From contig RPFO01002092.1 of NCBI GenBank assembly GCA_009746045.1, positions 31,478-95,477 on the forward strand: a stretch of 64,000 nt of DNA, read 5' to 3'. This stretch comes from Mesostigma viride (Eukaryota > Streptophyta > Mesostigmatophyceae > Mesostigmatales > Mesostigmataceae). The translations under genes and the position numbers were made by a program. The notes below the pieces were generated by a model that saw only the letters and a program-made list of their open reading frames with translations, searched no databases and was not told the origin of the DNA. Of the stretch, positions 47,166 to 56,809 are shown piece by piece (position 1 is the first letter of the stretch; each line of letters opens with the position of its first letter).

Positions 47166-50100
47166 ATGGCGCGATCGGGGCGGGGGGCCGTTTCCGACGG
47201 TTCGCGTCCCTTGTCCAATGACGACCGGGAGCCTGCACTTCGCGGTCTCTGGAGCGACAAGTACATCGAGAACAAGGGGTACAAAATTGCCAATGACATC
47301 TTTCCTATCATGGCGGAACGCGTGAAAGCAAACAACCACAGGACGCCAGAGATGAGCGCGGAGGTTCTGTCTTGCGCAGCTTCAAGACTAAATGCCATGG
47401 TGGCGGAGAGCAACGGCATTAAGAAGAGGAAGAACTGTGACGGCGGGCTTCCTGAAAATTGGGCGGAATCTCTTCGGGATAACATCAAGAAGGCTTTTGG
47501 CGACTTGGGAACATCTGAGAAGGATCGTGGGCTTAGGTGGGCCTTGTGTGGACTTGTTACGAAGGCAATGGAGGGCGTCCCGGACAGGATTGTGGAGCGC
47601 GCGTTCGGGATTGACAGGCGCTTTGTCGCAACTGTTCGGGGTCACAGGGATGGAATGGAAGAAGGGGAGGACGACCTTTTGATGAGTGCGCCAGAGAGGA
47701 GGAGGAGGAAAGACGAGCTTCCGACGGAAGTCATTGCCCTGATACAAGCGTGCTGGAGGGATGATAACTTGACGCGGGCGTCTCCGAACATGAAGGATGT
47801 TCATTGTGAATGGACCAGAAAGGATTACAAACATACACTAGCGTTTTCGGAGGGTGCGCGCTACTATACTGTCTCCAAGTCGAAGATTTACGAAGTGTTC
47901 ATTTCCCGCCATCCGGAGTTGAAGCCACCGCGGCGGATGGACAGTAGGGAGGGGGGGGGGGGGAGGGAGAGGAGGGTGTGAGGGGGGGAAATCAGGTGAT
48001 TTTGGAGACGGAGGCAGGGATGTCAATGCTACGCACGAATCAGAAGAGCACAGTTCATGTGGGATACACTACTTTTTGCAAGCATATGCCCGCATGCGTC
48101 AAGGGGCGGTGGAAAATGCGGAACTTGTGCGCATGCCAGCACCACACTACCATGCAGTCCATGGTTGGGGGGTTGGCCAAATTTCGTGCAACTTTTCATG
48201 CCAGATGCGAGTGCGGACCTGAATGCCACGCGTGCGATCATGGTAGCCAGCTCGACGTGGGGTCGTCCGTGCCCACATGTTCCATTTTCAAAGCCACTCA
48301 CACGACAGAGTGGGTGAACAAGTTTACTTGTGAGGTGGAGGGGATGAGGGAGGGGGGAGGTTCGAGGTCGTCTGTGGGGTCGTCGCGGCCGCAGGTTCAG
48401 CCTTTTCAGGGCGAACTTGAGGATCTGCCCATGCATGGGAGGGTGCTGGACGACGAGGAAGGGGTGCCCGATCATGACCTGGGCGAGGAGTTGGGGGTTT
48501 GCTCGATCCGGCGTAAGGCTTGTGTGTTGGGCACTTGCCTGGCTCCCAAGTGTGGAATTCGGAACTTCATGTTATGCGAACGGGAGGAGGCTTCCAACCA
48601 CCTGATTTCATGGACCAGATACGAGATGCAGGATGTGCCGCCGGGTGCGGTTCTTGGGCCAGAGGTAATTTTTAGTGGAGTGGTTGCGCCCCAAGGCGTT
48701 TCTTTTGCAATGTTTCCTGAAGTTCTTGGGCCAGAGGTAATTTTTAGTGGAGTGGTTGCGCCCCAAGGCGTTTCTTTTTCAATTTTTCCTGAGGTCCTGT
48801 CTTTTTTCTTTCTACAGGTCATTGGTGGGTCGAAGTTGATGTCTTTTCTGTATGTGCACACTGCGCATATGCAGGACGACTGTGACGAGATCGCAAAGGC
48901 TGGTGGGCAGCGATTGACGCAAGTCGACGTCAAGTCCACACCAACGGAGCTAAAGGAGGCAATTGTGGACAAGTGGCCGGACTTCATCCAGCATTGCTTC
49001 AACGCGTGGTGGCAAGCGGACGCCTCCAAGGAATGTCTCTCAAGGATGCGGGTGGGGGACCTTGTATGCCACACAGATTACGCCGAGAACTACCAGTCTT
49101 ACACCTATCACAATCTCCAAGCACAGTATTGGCATCCAGTCACATTCGTCCTTATGCCCTGGATCGTGCGCTACTTGGATCCAGCGTCGGGAAAGGTCGT
49201 GAGAAGGGAGTTTCACTTCATCGGACAGGGCGGAATGAAAAGGGACGGGCGGGCCCTCCGTTTTGCTATCCTCAAAATCCTGGCGACACTACGGTCAGAA
49301 GGGGTAGAGGTGAAGCGCTTCATTGGGTGGTCGGACAATTGCTCCATGCAGTTCAAGTCAAGGAATGTGATCGCGGAAGTGGCCCGGCTGCTGACGGAGG
49401 ATCCGCACCTGGAGTCATTTGAGTGGAATTACTTTGGGGAGCAGCACGGAAAGGGGGAGGTGGATGGAGCTGGTGGGACTGTGAAGTGCATGTTGAGGAG
49501 GTGGCACATCAGGGAAGAGAACCAGGACAAACAGACGGCCGCCCAGTTGGTGGAGAATCTGGCGTCGGGGGCGGTGGGCGGGACCACAACGACCAGGCGT
49601 AACTTCTTCGAGTTCCCCGAGGTAATTAAGTGTACAGTCCTCGTTCAGGGAATAGTTACGCCGGCCGTCGTTTCTAGGGCGTTCTTGGAGTCCTGGCGAT
49701 CAGGAGTGCTTAATAAAACACAACTAGCTCGATGGTCTCGTAACTTCAACTTTCCCTTGTGCAAATCTTGTCTTCGACGCGCAGGTGCTTCCTTACAGCC
49801 CAGGGCGCGGCGAAATCAAAGGAGTGAAGAAGGCGCACTGGTGGCGCATGGACAAGTCGAATGTGACGCGCTTAATGCTGCGCCAGTATTCCTGCTATTG
49901 TGGCGGTGCGTGCGCCGAGGAAAGGTGGTGGGATTGTCGAAAGGAGTGGACCGACATGGACGGCTGGAATGTGGGAGGTGCTCGGATGAAGCTCCACAAA
50001 CTGGGGGAGCCAGTGCAAAGGAACCCAAACGGACAAGGGGGGCACGCAGGGACGCGACTGAACAGACTACAGGCAGAGAGGACGATGATGGGAAGGAGAC

Positions 50101-50516
50101 TGAAGCTGCGAGACATTTTTGCCGTCGAGTCCTACTCTGGTGATGAGTCCCACGATCCAGATCATCCATATTGGCTAGCGGAAGTCTTGCAGGAGCCTTA
50201 TCAGGTGGCCGCTACTTTCGTGAGGCGAGTGGCCGACAGAAACGGCAAGGTCGATAGGGAGTTGTTCCGTAAGGGACAATGGGTGGTGGGGGTGCGCTAC
50301 TGGGACAGATTTCCGGGTATGGCGACGATGTTCAAAATGGACGCCGATGCGCAAGCTGAACAGCCAAACTTGGTCAATTGCTACCTGTGCATGGACGCGG
50401 GGTTCGAACACACCATTGTTGTCAACCCAGCTAACAATCGCCAGGCCATCTTGACCATTCCGACAGACGTCGAGAAACGGCTCACGAACTTGGCCAAGAA
50501 GAGACCTGTTGAGTAG
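47166..50516 (+). CDS. Spliced DDE transposase-like protein with zinc region and SH3/BAH-like tail
   Basis: Four exons (47166-47943, 48018-48664, 48818-49621, 49785-50516) join in frame to 986 residues. All introns are GT-AG and phase-consistent (1, 0, 0). The start is the first ATG after an acceptor-like site at 47104; earlier exons are possible. Exon 1 is a basic/helical region ending SKSKIYEVFISRHPEL. Exon 2 has a Cys/His cluster (CKHMPAC, CACQHH, CECGPECHAC). Exon 3 holds the catalytic core: Asp in HTDYAENYQ (49076), Asp in GWSDNCSMQFKS (49334) and Glu in GKGEVDGAGGTVK (49457), spaced 86 and 41 codons. The ...GxGGTVK signature matches a transposase-like family common in invertebrate and algal genomes, whose formal superfamily name I am not sure of. 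Exon 4 ends in a chromatin-reader-like segment (DPDHPYWLAEVL, KGQWVVGVRYWDR). The frame is intact. Confidence 0.8.
47944..48017 (+). other. Intron 1 of the spliced transposase-like gene (G-rich, 74 bp)
   Basis: Donor CA/GTAGGG, acceptor GAGGCAG/GG. Removing it joins two frames that are otherwise offset, with phase 1 on both sides. It contains a run of 14 G at 47950-47963 and further G/A repeats. Confidence 0.6.
48665..48817 (+). other. Intron 2, with internally duplicated donor (153 bp)
   Basis: Donor CCAGAG/GTAATT, acceptor TTTCTACAG/GT after a pyrimidine run. A 72-base segment starting GTTCTTGGGCC is tandemly duplicated (48650 and 48722), recreating the donor at 48737. The intron length is a multiple of three without stops, so retention keeps the frame open. 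Both copies contain GTTGCGCCCCAAGGCGTT. Confidence 0.75.
49622..49784 (+). other. Intron 3, carrying the hairpin motif (163 bp)
   Basis: Donor CCCGAG/GTAATT, acceptor GACGCGCAG/GT, phase 0. It is required to keep the frame (163 is not divisible by three). GTTACGCCGGCCGTCGTT sits at 49655-49672. Confidence 0.85.
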
Positions 50517-51430
50517 GCCAGCTCGCCCGGGCTTGGTTGGACGAGGTGGACAGCCTTGAGAGCACGTGCTTCGTTGTGAGCACTTGCCTTTCAGCCGTGA
50601 TTTGCAAACGAGTTCCTTGTCCTGAATTGTAAAGCTCGATTCATGCTCTTTTAAGGAAGTGTATAATATTATCCAGATCATGTATATATTTAGATCTAGA
50701 CCTGAGTTCAAATAACATTTCTTAGAGGGCTGAGATGCGCGAGGTCCAGCATACATGTATATATCCATGGAGACATGTTACAAACTCAAATGTTTCATTG
50801 TACGTACCACTAGCTCGTCGACGGGGGTATCCCATGTAATGTATGATTTATGAATTAATTAATCGCTTAATTGTACAATTTAAATGGATCATGAACTTGT
50901 CAAGTGGCCTAATTTGGTTTATTTGGTTCATCATTTATTGATGTCAATCATTCTTAATTGAATCTCGAGCAATAGCAATCATGAAGCACATCCTAATCAT
51001 GTGATTCGCATAATGAGAATAGGCAACAAGTGCTAAGTACTTTGAGGAATGCGGGGTTGGTCAGGTTATTATAGAGCTAGAGCTACAAACGGCACATATA
51101 TTGCAAACTTTGCGCTCCAGGCATGGAATTTCAAAAGTACCAAAATTGGAGCAGTAGATGTTGGGGACGCCCAGCTAGTAATAGGATGACTGGATGAGCC
51201 ATGCTGTCAGAGCATGCAGTAAACAAGGACCGTGACCGGCGGCCGGAAGCTAGGCATAAACTGAGTAAGTTGAGACACTGCGGGCACCATTAATTAATTA
51301 ATTAAGTAGCTTCCATCATCATTCCGTCATCATTCCGTCATCGCGGCTCACAGAATGGCACCAGCCTTATGCTGGCATCTGCCACCCCTATAGTGACCCT
51401 ATAGTGACCGCGGCCTGGGGTGGGGTATCA
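50517..51430. other. Non-coding stretch, nothing recognised
   Basis: 3' flank of the transposase-like gene. It is AT-rich with ATTAATTAATTAATTAA at 51291-51306. Near 51395-51413 there are two copies of CTATAGTGACC, the same short block that occurs in the 162-bp repeats beyond the telomere array. Confidence 0.6.
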
Positions 51431-51513
51431 CCCTAAACCCTAAACCCTAAACCCTAAACCCTAAACCCTAAACCCTAAACCCTAAACCCTAAACCCTAAA
51501 CCCTAAACCCTAA
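51431..51513 (+). repeat. Interstitial plant-type telomere repeat (CCCTAAA)n
   Basis: About 11.8 perfect copies of CCCTAAA, the complement of the TTTAGGG telomere of plants, green algae and several other algal groups. The CCCTAAA strand reading left to right means that, if this was once a chromosome end, the end faced left and the virus side was interior. Confidence 0.95.
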
Positions 51514-51567
51514 CACCGTCTCCAGACACCCACGGCATCCCCCCACCCTGGCTATCACCCTCCCACT

Positions 51568-52045
51568 GTGACTAAATTTACTAAGTTTACTATGGGTTTT
51601 TGGTTTTTTTTCTAGGAAATTCAAGCCAGCTGCCATGAGGTCAAGGTGCTACAGGTGCTGTGTGGTACAGGGTAGCTATAGTGACCTTATAGTGACCATG
51701 GTGGTAGACTCTTATGCTGGCATCCCAGGGTGACTAAATTTACTAAGTTTACTATGGGTTTTTGGTTTTTTTTCTAGGAAATTCAAGCCAGCTGCCATGA
51801 GGTCAAGGTGCTACAGGTGCTGTGTGGTACAGGGTAGCTATAGTGACCTTATAGTGACCATGGTGGTAGACTCTTATGCTGGCATCCCAGGGTGACTAAA
51901 TTTACTAAGTTTACTATGGGTTTTGGGTTTTTTTTCTAGGAAATTCAAGCCACCTGCCATGAGGTCAAGGTTGTGACATCCAGTCCCACCATGCCATAAG
52001 AGGGTGAGGCGTGTGGGATATGGGACTAAGTCATTTCCCGTGGGA
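51568..52045 (+). repeat. 162-bp subtelomere-like tandem repeat
   Basis: GTGACTAAATTTACTAAG recurs at 51568, 51730 and 51892. Each unit also holds TTTACTATGGGTTTTTGG, TTTTTCTAGGAAATTCAAG, two TATAGTGACC blocks and TTATGCTGGCATC. The third unit breaks off after about 80 bases. A diverged fourth start (AACTATGTTTACTACG, then TTTACTATGGG and CCTAGGAAATTAATTC) follows at about 52045, already among the motifs of the viral flank. Confidence 0.9.
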
Positions 52046-52365
52046 AACTATGTTTACTACGTTTACTATGGGTTTTGGGTTTTATTCCTAGGAAATTAAT
52101 TCAGGTGTGCACCACCAAAAACACACCTGAATTTCCCAAAAAAAGGACCCCCAAAAAACTTAGTAAATATAGTCTCCCACGACAAATGGTTATGAAAACG
52201 TAGTTTCCCACGGCAAAATGACCAATAAATCCATCTCCCACGGGAAAAGGCCATGGGGGCCGGCCAGCGGGGGTGCAGCGGAGGGGCGCGGACTGCCAAG
52301 CAGTGGCGGGACTACCAGGTGGTGGTGATGGGGTGAGGGCTTGCTGTGTTTTCTCGTGGGAAACT
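52032..52365. promoter_or_regulatory. Cluster of TTTCCCACGGGAAA-type dyad motifs at the left flank of the virus
   Basis: TTTCCCGTGGGAAACTA near 52034, CTCCCACGAC near 52174, TTTCCCACGGC near 52203, CTCCCACGGGAAAA near 52233 and CTCGTGGGAAACTA near 52352. Several are flanked by TTTACTA/TAGTAAA blocks. The same dyad recurs upstream of the helicase (55206, 55231) and at 55509. This could be a viral promoter or origin motif, or a terminal repeat. The stretch 52366-52642 that follows holds no gene. Confidence 0.55.
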
Positions 52366-52642
52366 ATATTTACTACTAAATTGATATTTTCAGTTGGAAA
52401 TGGAGGTTTTATTCGATGTGAGTGAGAGTGCATGCACAGGCTTGCATAATTTCCCGCAGACAAAACCCAAAACCTGTAGTTAGCTTAGTAAATTTAGTAA
52501 GGTGCTGGAGGGTCGAGCAGTGCGTGGGAGTTGGCGGACCCGGCGAGGGCCGCGCGGCGGGGTGAGGTGACGTCTGGGGGTCCATCTGAAAGCGGAAGGA
52601 CCATCGATTGACACGTGAAAAATCGTTTCATTAAAATATTAC

Positions 52643-55177
52643 TTACGAAGGGCAATACCGCCATCCAATAAAACAATTCGGCCTGGAACCGTCGCTCAAC
52701 TTGTACTGAGTCAGCCTGCAGCCCAGAACCGCCTTTGCCTCGTCTCCAAATAATTTCGCCTTGTAGCTATCCATACCAGTCGAAGCAATGTACTCGTCGA
52801 GAAGAACCTTTACAGGCACTGCCTCTCCGCTGCACTTGACAAGCTCGCCGCTTTTCTTTAGCTCCTCGATAAAGGCACCCACACCATCAGACGAAACCTT
52901 CGAGTCCGTCTTCAGGACTCGCATCTCCTCCGACCTAGGCGGCCACCTCTCGTCCTTGCTGGTTGCTGCCAGGTATACTACGCACTCTCTAATCGAAATC
53001 GCCATCAATCCTAACGCAAACTCCTTGGCACGCTCGTTCAGTGTGGTGTCCACGAGATGCATGTGCGGACGATCAGGTTCATCGGCCATCTCTTTCCGCG
53101 TGCAAAACTTGCTCACGAAAGGGTACATGACAGCGCGGTCCCACAACCCCTCGCAGTGCTCGTCAAATTTCACGTCGTTGTTTGTGTCCAAAATAAGCTT
53201 GAATGACGTGGGAAATTGCACGTACTCGTTAGAGTGGAGAGCGCGTGCCTTCAAGACGCCATTGCCTGTGATGTTCTTGAATTTTGATGCCACAATAGGG
53301 ACGTTGCGCTGGAGCTCGTTCGTCAAACCGATGCGCATGCCGCGCATTCTCAAAACTTCTGGCGTCGCCACATCACTGTCCCGCTCCTGCGAAGTGTAGA
53401 AAGCAGTACGAACGGTGTCCGCATTGTCGCCGTATGCCTCTCTGATTACTTTCATCAGGAAGCCCTTCCCGTTCCGTCCTGAACCCTTCCAAAAGTATCC
53501 TTGCTCGTCACGATTGTCCCCCACCATCAGTGAGCCAAGGAAACGCTTAAAGTGGGCCCGGGTCACCTCGTCTGGGAAAATTTCCTCCAACTTCACTTCC
53601 ATAGCACAAGTGTCGGCGTCTGGCGTGTAGGGAATTCTCATCTGCTTGGAAAGCATGTCGTCGGGCCGTCCAGGGCGCAGGGTCATTGTAGTAAGTTCCA
53701 GCACCCCGTTAGTGAAGCACAGGAGGTATGGATTCCGGTCTAGCCGCTCCACGAAGTCCGTTGGCTCGGCGTATATGATCGCCCTGACCTCGTTGCGGAT
53801 GTAGTTGATGTAAGGACCGTCACGCAAGTTGCGAGAGATCTTCGCAGCGGAATCTGCCAGGGCATCAAAGTACGCCGCCTTCTTGTCGTCACCTAGATGC
53901 TCGGCCTTGTCACGCCGTTCAGAAAAATAGCGTGCCACCTCCTCGTACTTTAACTTGAGCTTGTCCGCATCTCCGATGGCGTTCCGCAGAGGTTCGTCAG
54001 TCATCAGCTGGCGCCACCTGTGGTCCCTGAAATTCCACAACGACCCACCGCTGTACCGCCAAGTCCCAGCAAATCCCACCACACAGGCCTCGGCTACACC
54101 GCGATGAGAATTCTCGAAGTGCGCGAGAATGTATGATGTCGTGGCGTCCTCGGATGGGAAAAGCAGAGACTTGAGTTCGTCGCCGAGAGCGACAACTTCG
54201 CTCGAGAAGTCGCGGCAGTCCGAGTCGTGGCATTTCTGAACGATGCCGTCACGCGATACGACGAGGTAAGTGTGGTTGCTCCCGTGCTCGCGGCCAGCTC
54301 CGAGGCACAAGTGGCTGAACGTGCGCAGGACGTAGTTGTCACGGTCCTTCGAGTAGTGAAGGCTCGCAGCATCCAGCGCGTGGTCTTCAAAATTCGGGTA
54401 ACGCTCGGTCCACCTGGCCACGATGCGCGAAGTGACGTTGGCGATGTCGTCACTGTCCAGGTGCGTGATTTCGTCGCTGCTAGTGGCGAAAACCCTCGTC
54501 GAAGGGCGTCCAACGTCACGCTTGCCACCGCTCGACTTTTTCCCTTTTTTTGCTGGAGGCTCGAGACCGTCGATCAAGTCGTCGACAGGCAGCCACTTTG
54601 CATCGTCGTCCACCAATTGAGCGACAAACGTTTCGATGGGCTCGTTGTCGTCAACGGGAGAGAGAATTGGGCATCCTGGCTCGACGTCCTTCGTGTTATA
54701 CACACAGTTCAGCAATCGGCCGTCGTTGTAAATGGAATCGTCCCATCCGGGGAGCTGCAGAAGTTTGGCCTTCATGAGACGCCCCATATCCTTCACCGTC
54801 ACTTTCCAACCCTTCACGTAGACACGGAACGAGTACTTGAACGTCCTCTTGCCCTTGGTTTCGACCCAACGCGGACGACGCGTGAGTACTTTGACGTTCT
54901 CATGGTTGATGTTACAATTTTCGAAGACGTCGTTGATGATGTCGTCGACGGTGACTCCCGGCTCTCCTTCCTCGTGATCGAATTTGAGGTCGTAATCGAG
55001 ATATGGCTTGACAACATCGTCTTCTTTTAGAACCTCGCACCAATGGCCGCCAGCGCGAATGAGCCTGAGCGCTTCGTTAGCGGATAGCTCTAGGGCGTTA
55101 TCGTTCCAGTTCTTAGATTTAATCCTCCGCGCGAGCTTGATCATCTTTGCGGTGATGGGTGGACCGGGAGCCTCCAT
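52643..55177 (-). CDS. Primase / SF3 (D5-like) helicase
   Basis: 844 residues from ATG 55177. The frame extends 50 codons further upstream to 55327, but that extension crosses the palindromic motif at 55231 and looks non-coding. The N-terminus is archaeo-eukaryotic-primase-like: PYLDYDLKFD with a DxD pair near 61-63 and RLLNCVYNTKD near 154-164. A CHDSDC zinc-type motif near 316-321 resembles that of PrimPol-like primases. Then comes a D5-type region and the SF3 helicase: Walker A GSGRNGKG (565-572), Walker B region MRIGLTNEL (about 614-622), motif C KLILDTNND (about 660-668), and WDRAVMYPF (679-687). In this family the protein opens and primes viral DNA for replication. The frame is intact although the structural genes are broken. 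Confidence 0.9.
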   Translation of the reverse strand: MEAPGPPITAKMIKLARRIKSKNWNDNALELSANEALRLIRAGGHWCEVLKEDDVVKPYLDYDLKFDHEEGEPGVTVDDIINDVFENCNINHENVKVLTRRPRWVETKGKRTFKYSFRVYVKGWKVTVKDMGRLMKAKLLQLPGWDDSIYNDGRLLNCVYNTKDVEPGCPILSPVDDNEPIETFVAQLVDDDAKWLPVDDLIDGLEPPAKKGKKSSGGKRDVGRPSTRVFATSSDEITHLDSDDIANVTSRIVARWTERYPNFEDHALDAASLHYSKDRDNYVLRTFSHLCLGAGREHGSNHTYLVVSRDGIVQKCHDSDCRDFSSEVVALGDELKSLLFPSEDATTSYILAHFENSHRGVAEACVVGFAGTWRYSGGSLWNFRDHRWRQLMTDEPLRNAIGDADKLKLKYEEVARYFSERRDKAEHLGDDKKAAYFDALADSAAKISRNLRDGPYINYIRNEVRAIIYAEPTDFVERLDRNPYLLCFTNGVLELTTMTLRPGRPDDMLSKQMRIPYTPDADTCAMEVKLEEIFPDEVTRAHFKRFLGSLMVGDNRDEQGYFWKGSGRNGKGFLMKVIREAYGDNADTVRTAFYTSQERDSDVATPEVLRMRGMRIGLTNELQRNVPIVASKFKNITGNGVLKARALHSNEYVQFPTSFKLILDTNNDVKFDEHCEGLWDRAVMYPFVSKFCTRKEMADEPDRPHMHLVDTTLNERAKEFALGLMAISIRECVVYLAATSKDERWPPRSEEMRVLKTDSKVSSDGVGAFIEELKKSGELVKCSGEAVPVKVLLDEYIASTGMDSYKAKLFGDEAKAVLGCRLTQYKLSDGSRPNCFIGWRYCPS

Positions 55178-55230
55178 GGTGGTGTGAGCGCGAGAGTGCG
55201 GATTGTCGTGGGAGAGTCCGCCTTTATTCC

Positions 55231-55248
55231 CGTGGGAGATCTCCCACG
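55231..55248. promoter_or_regulatory. Perfect 18-bp palindrome upstream of helicase
   Basis: CGTGGGAGATCTCCCACG lies 54 bases upstream of the helicase start, made of two head-to-head TCCCACG units. A further single unit (TCGTGGGAGA) is at 55205-55214. Position and symmetry suggest an operator or promoter element bound by a dimer. Confidence 0.55.
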
Positions 55249-55508
55249 AGGAATCGAATCGTGTCGGCTTGTCGGTTACGTCGTGTCGGTCGACCGTGTC
55301 GTCATGCAGGTTGAAGTTCGAGACCATTCTGGAAGGTTGTATACCGTATGCTTAGAAAAAAAAAGTTTCGATTAAAAAATTTCAGTTCGTCTAAAAACCA
55401 CACAGACCCTCGAACCTCGACCCTTGAGAAAAATGGTCCCATGGAACTTTTTTATTTCCTGTATAATGCATGCAGTTTAGGATATCCTTTTCGACATTCA
55501 TGAAAATT

Positions 55509-55520
55509 TCCCACGGGAAA
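55509..55520. promoter_or_regulatory. TTCCCACGGGAA dyad between helicase and recombinase
   Basis: TTTCCCACGGGAAAA sits just past the stop of the recombinase gene and about 330 bases upstream of the helicase start. The surrounding intergenic stretch 55178-55525 holds no other feature I can support. Confidence 0.45.
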
Positions 55521-55525
55521 ACTGT

Positions 55526-56809
55526 CTACTTTTTCCTCGGCCTCAGCCGACGTCCGCCAGTCTCGCCGCCCTGGGGAGAGGGGTCCCCCGCCTGCCGCTC
55601 GTAAACGGCTCCTGTAAGTACGTCGTGCCCCATCAAGTCACCAGCCCATTTTCGCTTTTTCCACGAAGCGCCCTTCAAGAAACGGGTGATGTACGCCTGC
55701 CTCGTTGCATCAATGCCGTGGTAGATGCGGTTGTACTTCGCAGAATAATACTCGTGCTTCATGTATTCGCCTGGATTTTTTGGGTCCTCGAACACGTACT
55801 TCTGATCAGCTCGAGCCTGCAACGCGTTAATCAGCTTCTTGTACCCGTCTGGAATTTGGTAGTCGTACGTGCCGTACGTCTCTGCCGTCTTAAAACGTTG
55901 AATTATCATGCGGCGCTCGCTCGGAATGTATCCGTTCTCGTGTGGCTCGAGCTCGCTGATAGAACTGACGATGCGCATTTTGTCGTGGTCGTACCTGGTC
56001 GGTGGCAGTTTCTCGCCGGACAGGTAAATAAGACCCATCAAAGCGGCGTCAGACGTAGGGTCCTTTTTGTACTCGGCGGCGGCGATCCGCTGGAGCTGCT
56101 CGTACGTGTACCTCAGTGGCTTGCTCTCGGCCCTGTCGAATTTCCTGTCGAGATCGCCGACCTTCAGCTCATTGACTCGAGCAGCGTACGCGTCCGTCAC
56201 GTCGCGTGGGAGCCTCTTCTCAGGTGGCATCATTCGATTCACCCCGTTTATCACTCCGAGCAAGTTCTTCTCGTTCTCCCTCCACGCATCCTCTTTCGAG
56301 TGTGCGAGCTTGCGTTTGGGTTCCGAGGTTTCGTGGACGACGCGCAGGACACGGGCGGTGTCTGCGAGGCAGTCGACTGATTCGTCCTGCGAGCACCCCA
56401 TTTTGTCAAGGAGAACTCGCAGCCTGCCGATATACCCCTTCGCGGTTTTGCGCGTCGCCCCGCGCTCTCTCGAGGGCCTGCCAGGCTCGTGATGCTCTGG
56501 CCGGGCATCCGCTGCGGCGACGGCCTCGTCGAACGTCCAGTATCGTCCATCAGTAGGTCGCGCAGGCGGTTCCTCGTGGTGCGGTGGCTCCGGCGAGGGT
56601 GGAGAGGTCGCCTGCAAGCCGATTTTTTCCGCGCACTCGGGGTTATTTGCGATCCATCGGTCACTGGGATTCCAGACGCCCTTCTTGACCTTGCTTTTCG
56701 CCGAGATGCAGTTCGTCTGGTCGCGGGCGATTGCTCGCCTCTTCGCCTGGGCCCGTCGCCATTGCTCGCGACGCTCCTCTACGGTCACCGTCATCTGATG
56801 ACTGAACAT
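55526..56809 (-). CDS. Tyrosine recombinase (integrase)
   Basis: 427 residues. The N-terminal ~115 are basic then Pro/Glu-rich, probably disordered and DNA-contacting. Residues ~120-235 form a helical SAM-like DNA-binding part (TAKGYIGRLRVLLDKMG). The catalytic domain follows: first Arg in LPPTRYDHDKMRI (R272), a possible Lys near 307, second Arg in DATRQAYITRF (R370), His in LMGHDVLTG (H395) and the nucleophile Tyr in GAVYERQ (Y403). A basic tail ends RRLRPRKK. Recombinases of this type integrate Polinton-like viruses and related elements. All catalytic residues are present. The start overlaps the end of the upstream AT-hook frame by 149 bases; an internal Met at codon 6 would shorten this only slightly. 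Confidence 0.9.
   Translation of the reverse strand: MFSHQMTVTVEERREQWRRAQAKRRAIARDQTNCISAKSKVKKGVWNPSDRWIANNPECAEKIGLQATSPPSPEPPHHEEPPARPTDGRYWTFDEAVAAADARPEHHEPGRPSRERGATRKTAKGYIGRLRVLLDKMGCSQDESVDCLADTARVLRVVHETSEPKRKLAHSKEDAWRENEKNLLGVINGVNRMMPPEKRLPRDVTDAYAARVNELKVGDLDRKFDRAESKPLRYTYEQLQRIAAAEYKKDPTSDAALMGLIYLSGEKLPPTRYDHDKMRIVSSISELEPHENGYIPSERRMIIQRFKTAETYGTYDYQIPDGYKKLINALQARADQKYVFEDPKNPGEYMKHEYYSAKYNRIYHGIDATRQAYITRFLKGASWKKRKWAGDLMGHDVLTGAVYERQAGDPSPQGGETGGRRLRPRKK

Noticed and set aside
54227-55030. 267-codon plus-strand protein inside the helicase gene
   Set aside because: Shadow frame opposite a clear primase-helicase. The motifs are all on the minus strand.
55178-55327. 50-codon N-terminal extension of the helicase
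   Set aside because: It would run through the regulatory palindrome at 55231, and its composition (repeated HD, SH, DN) does not resemble the following domain.
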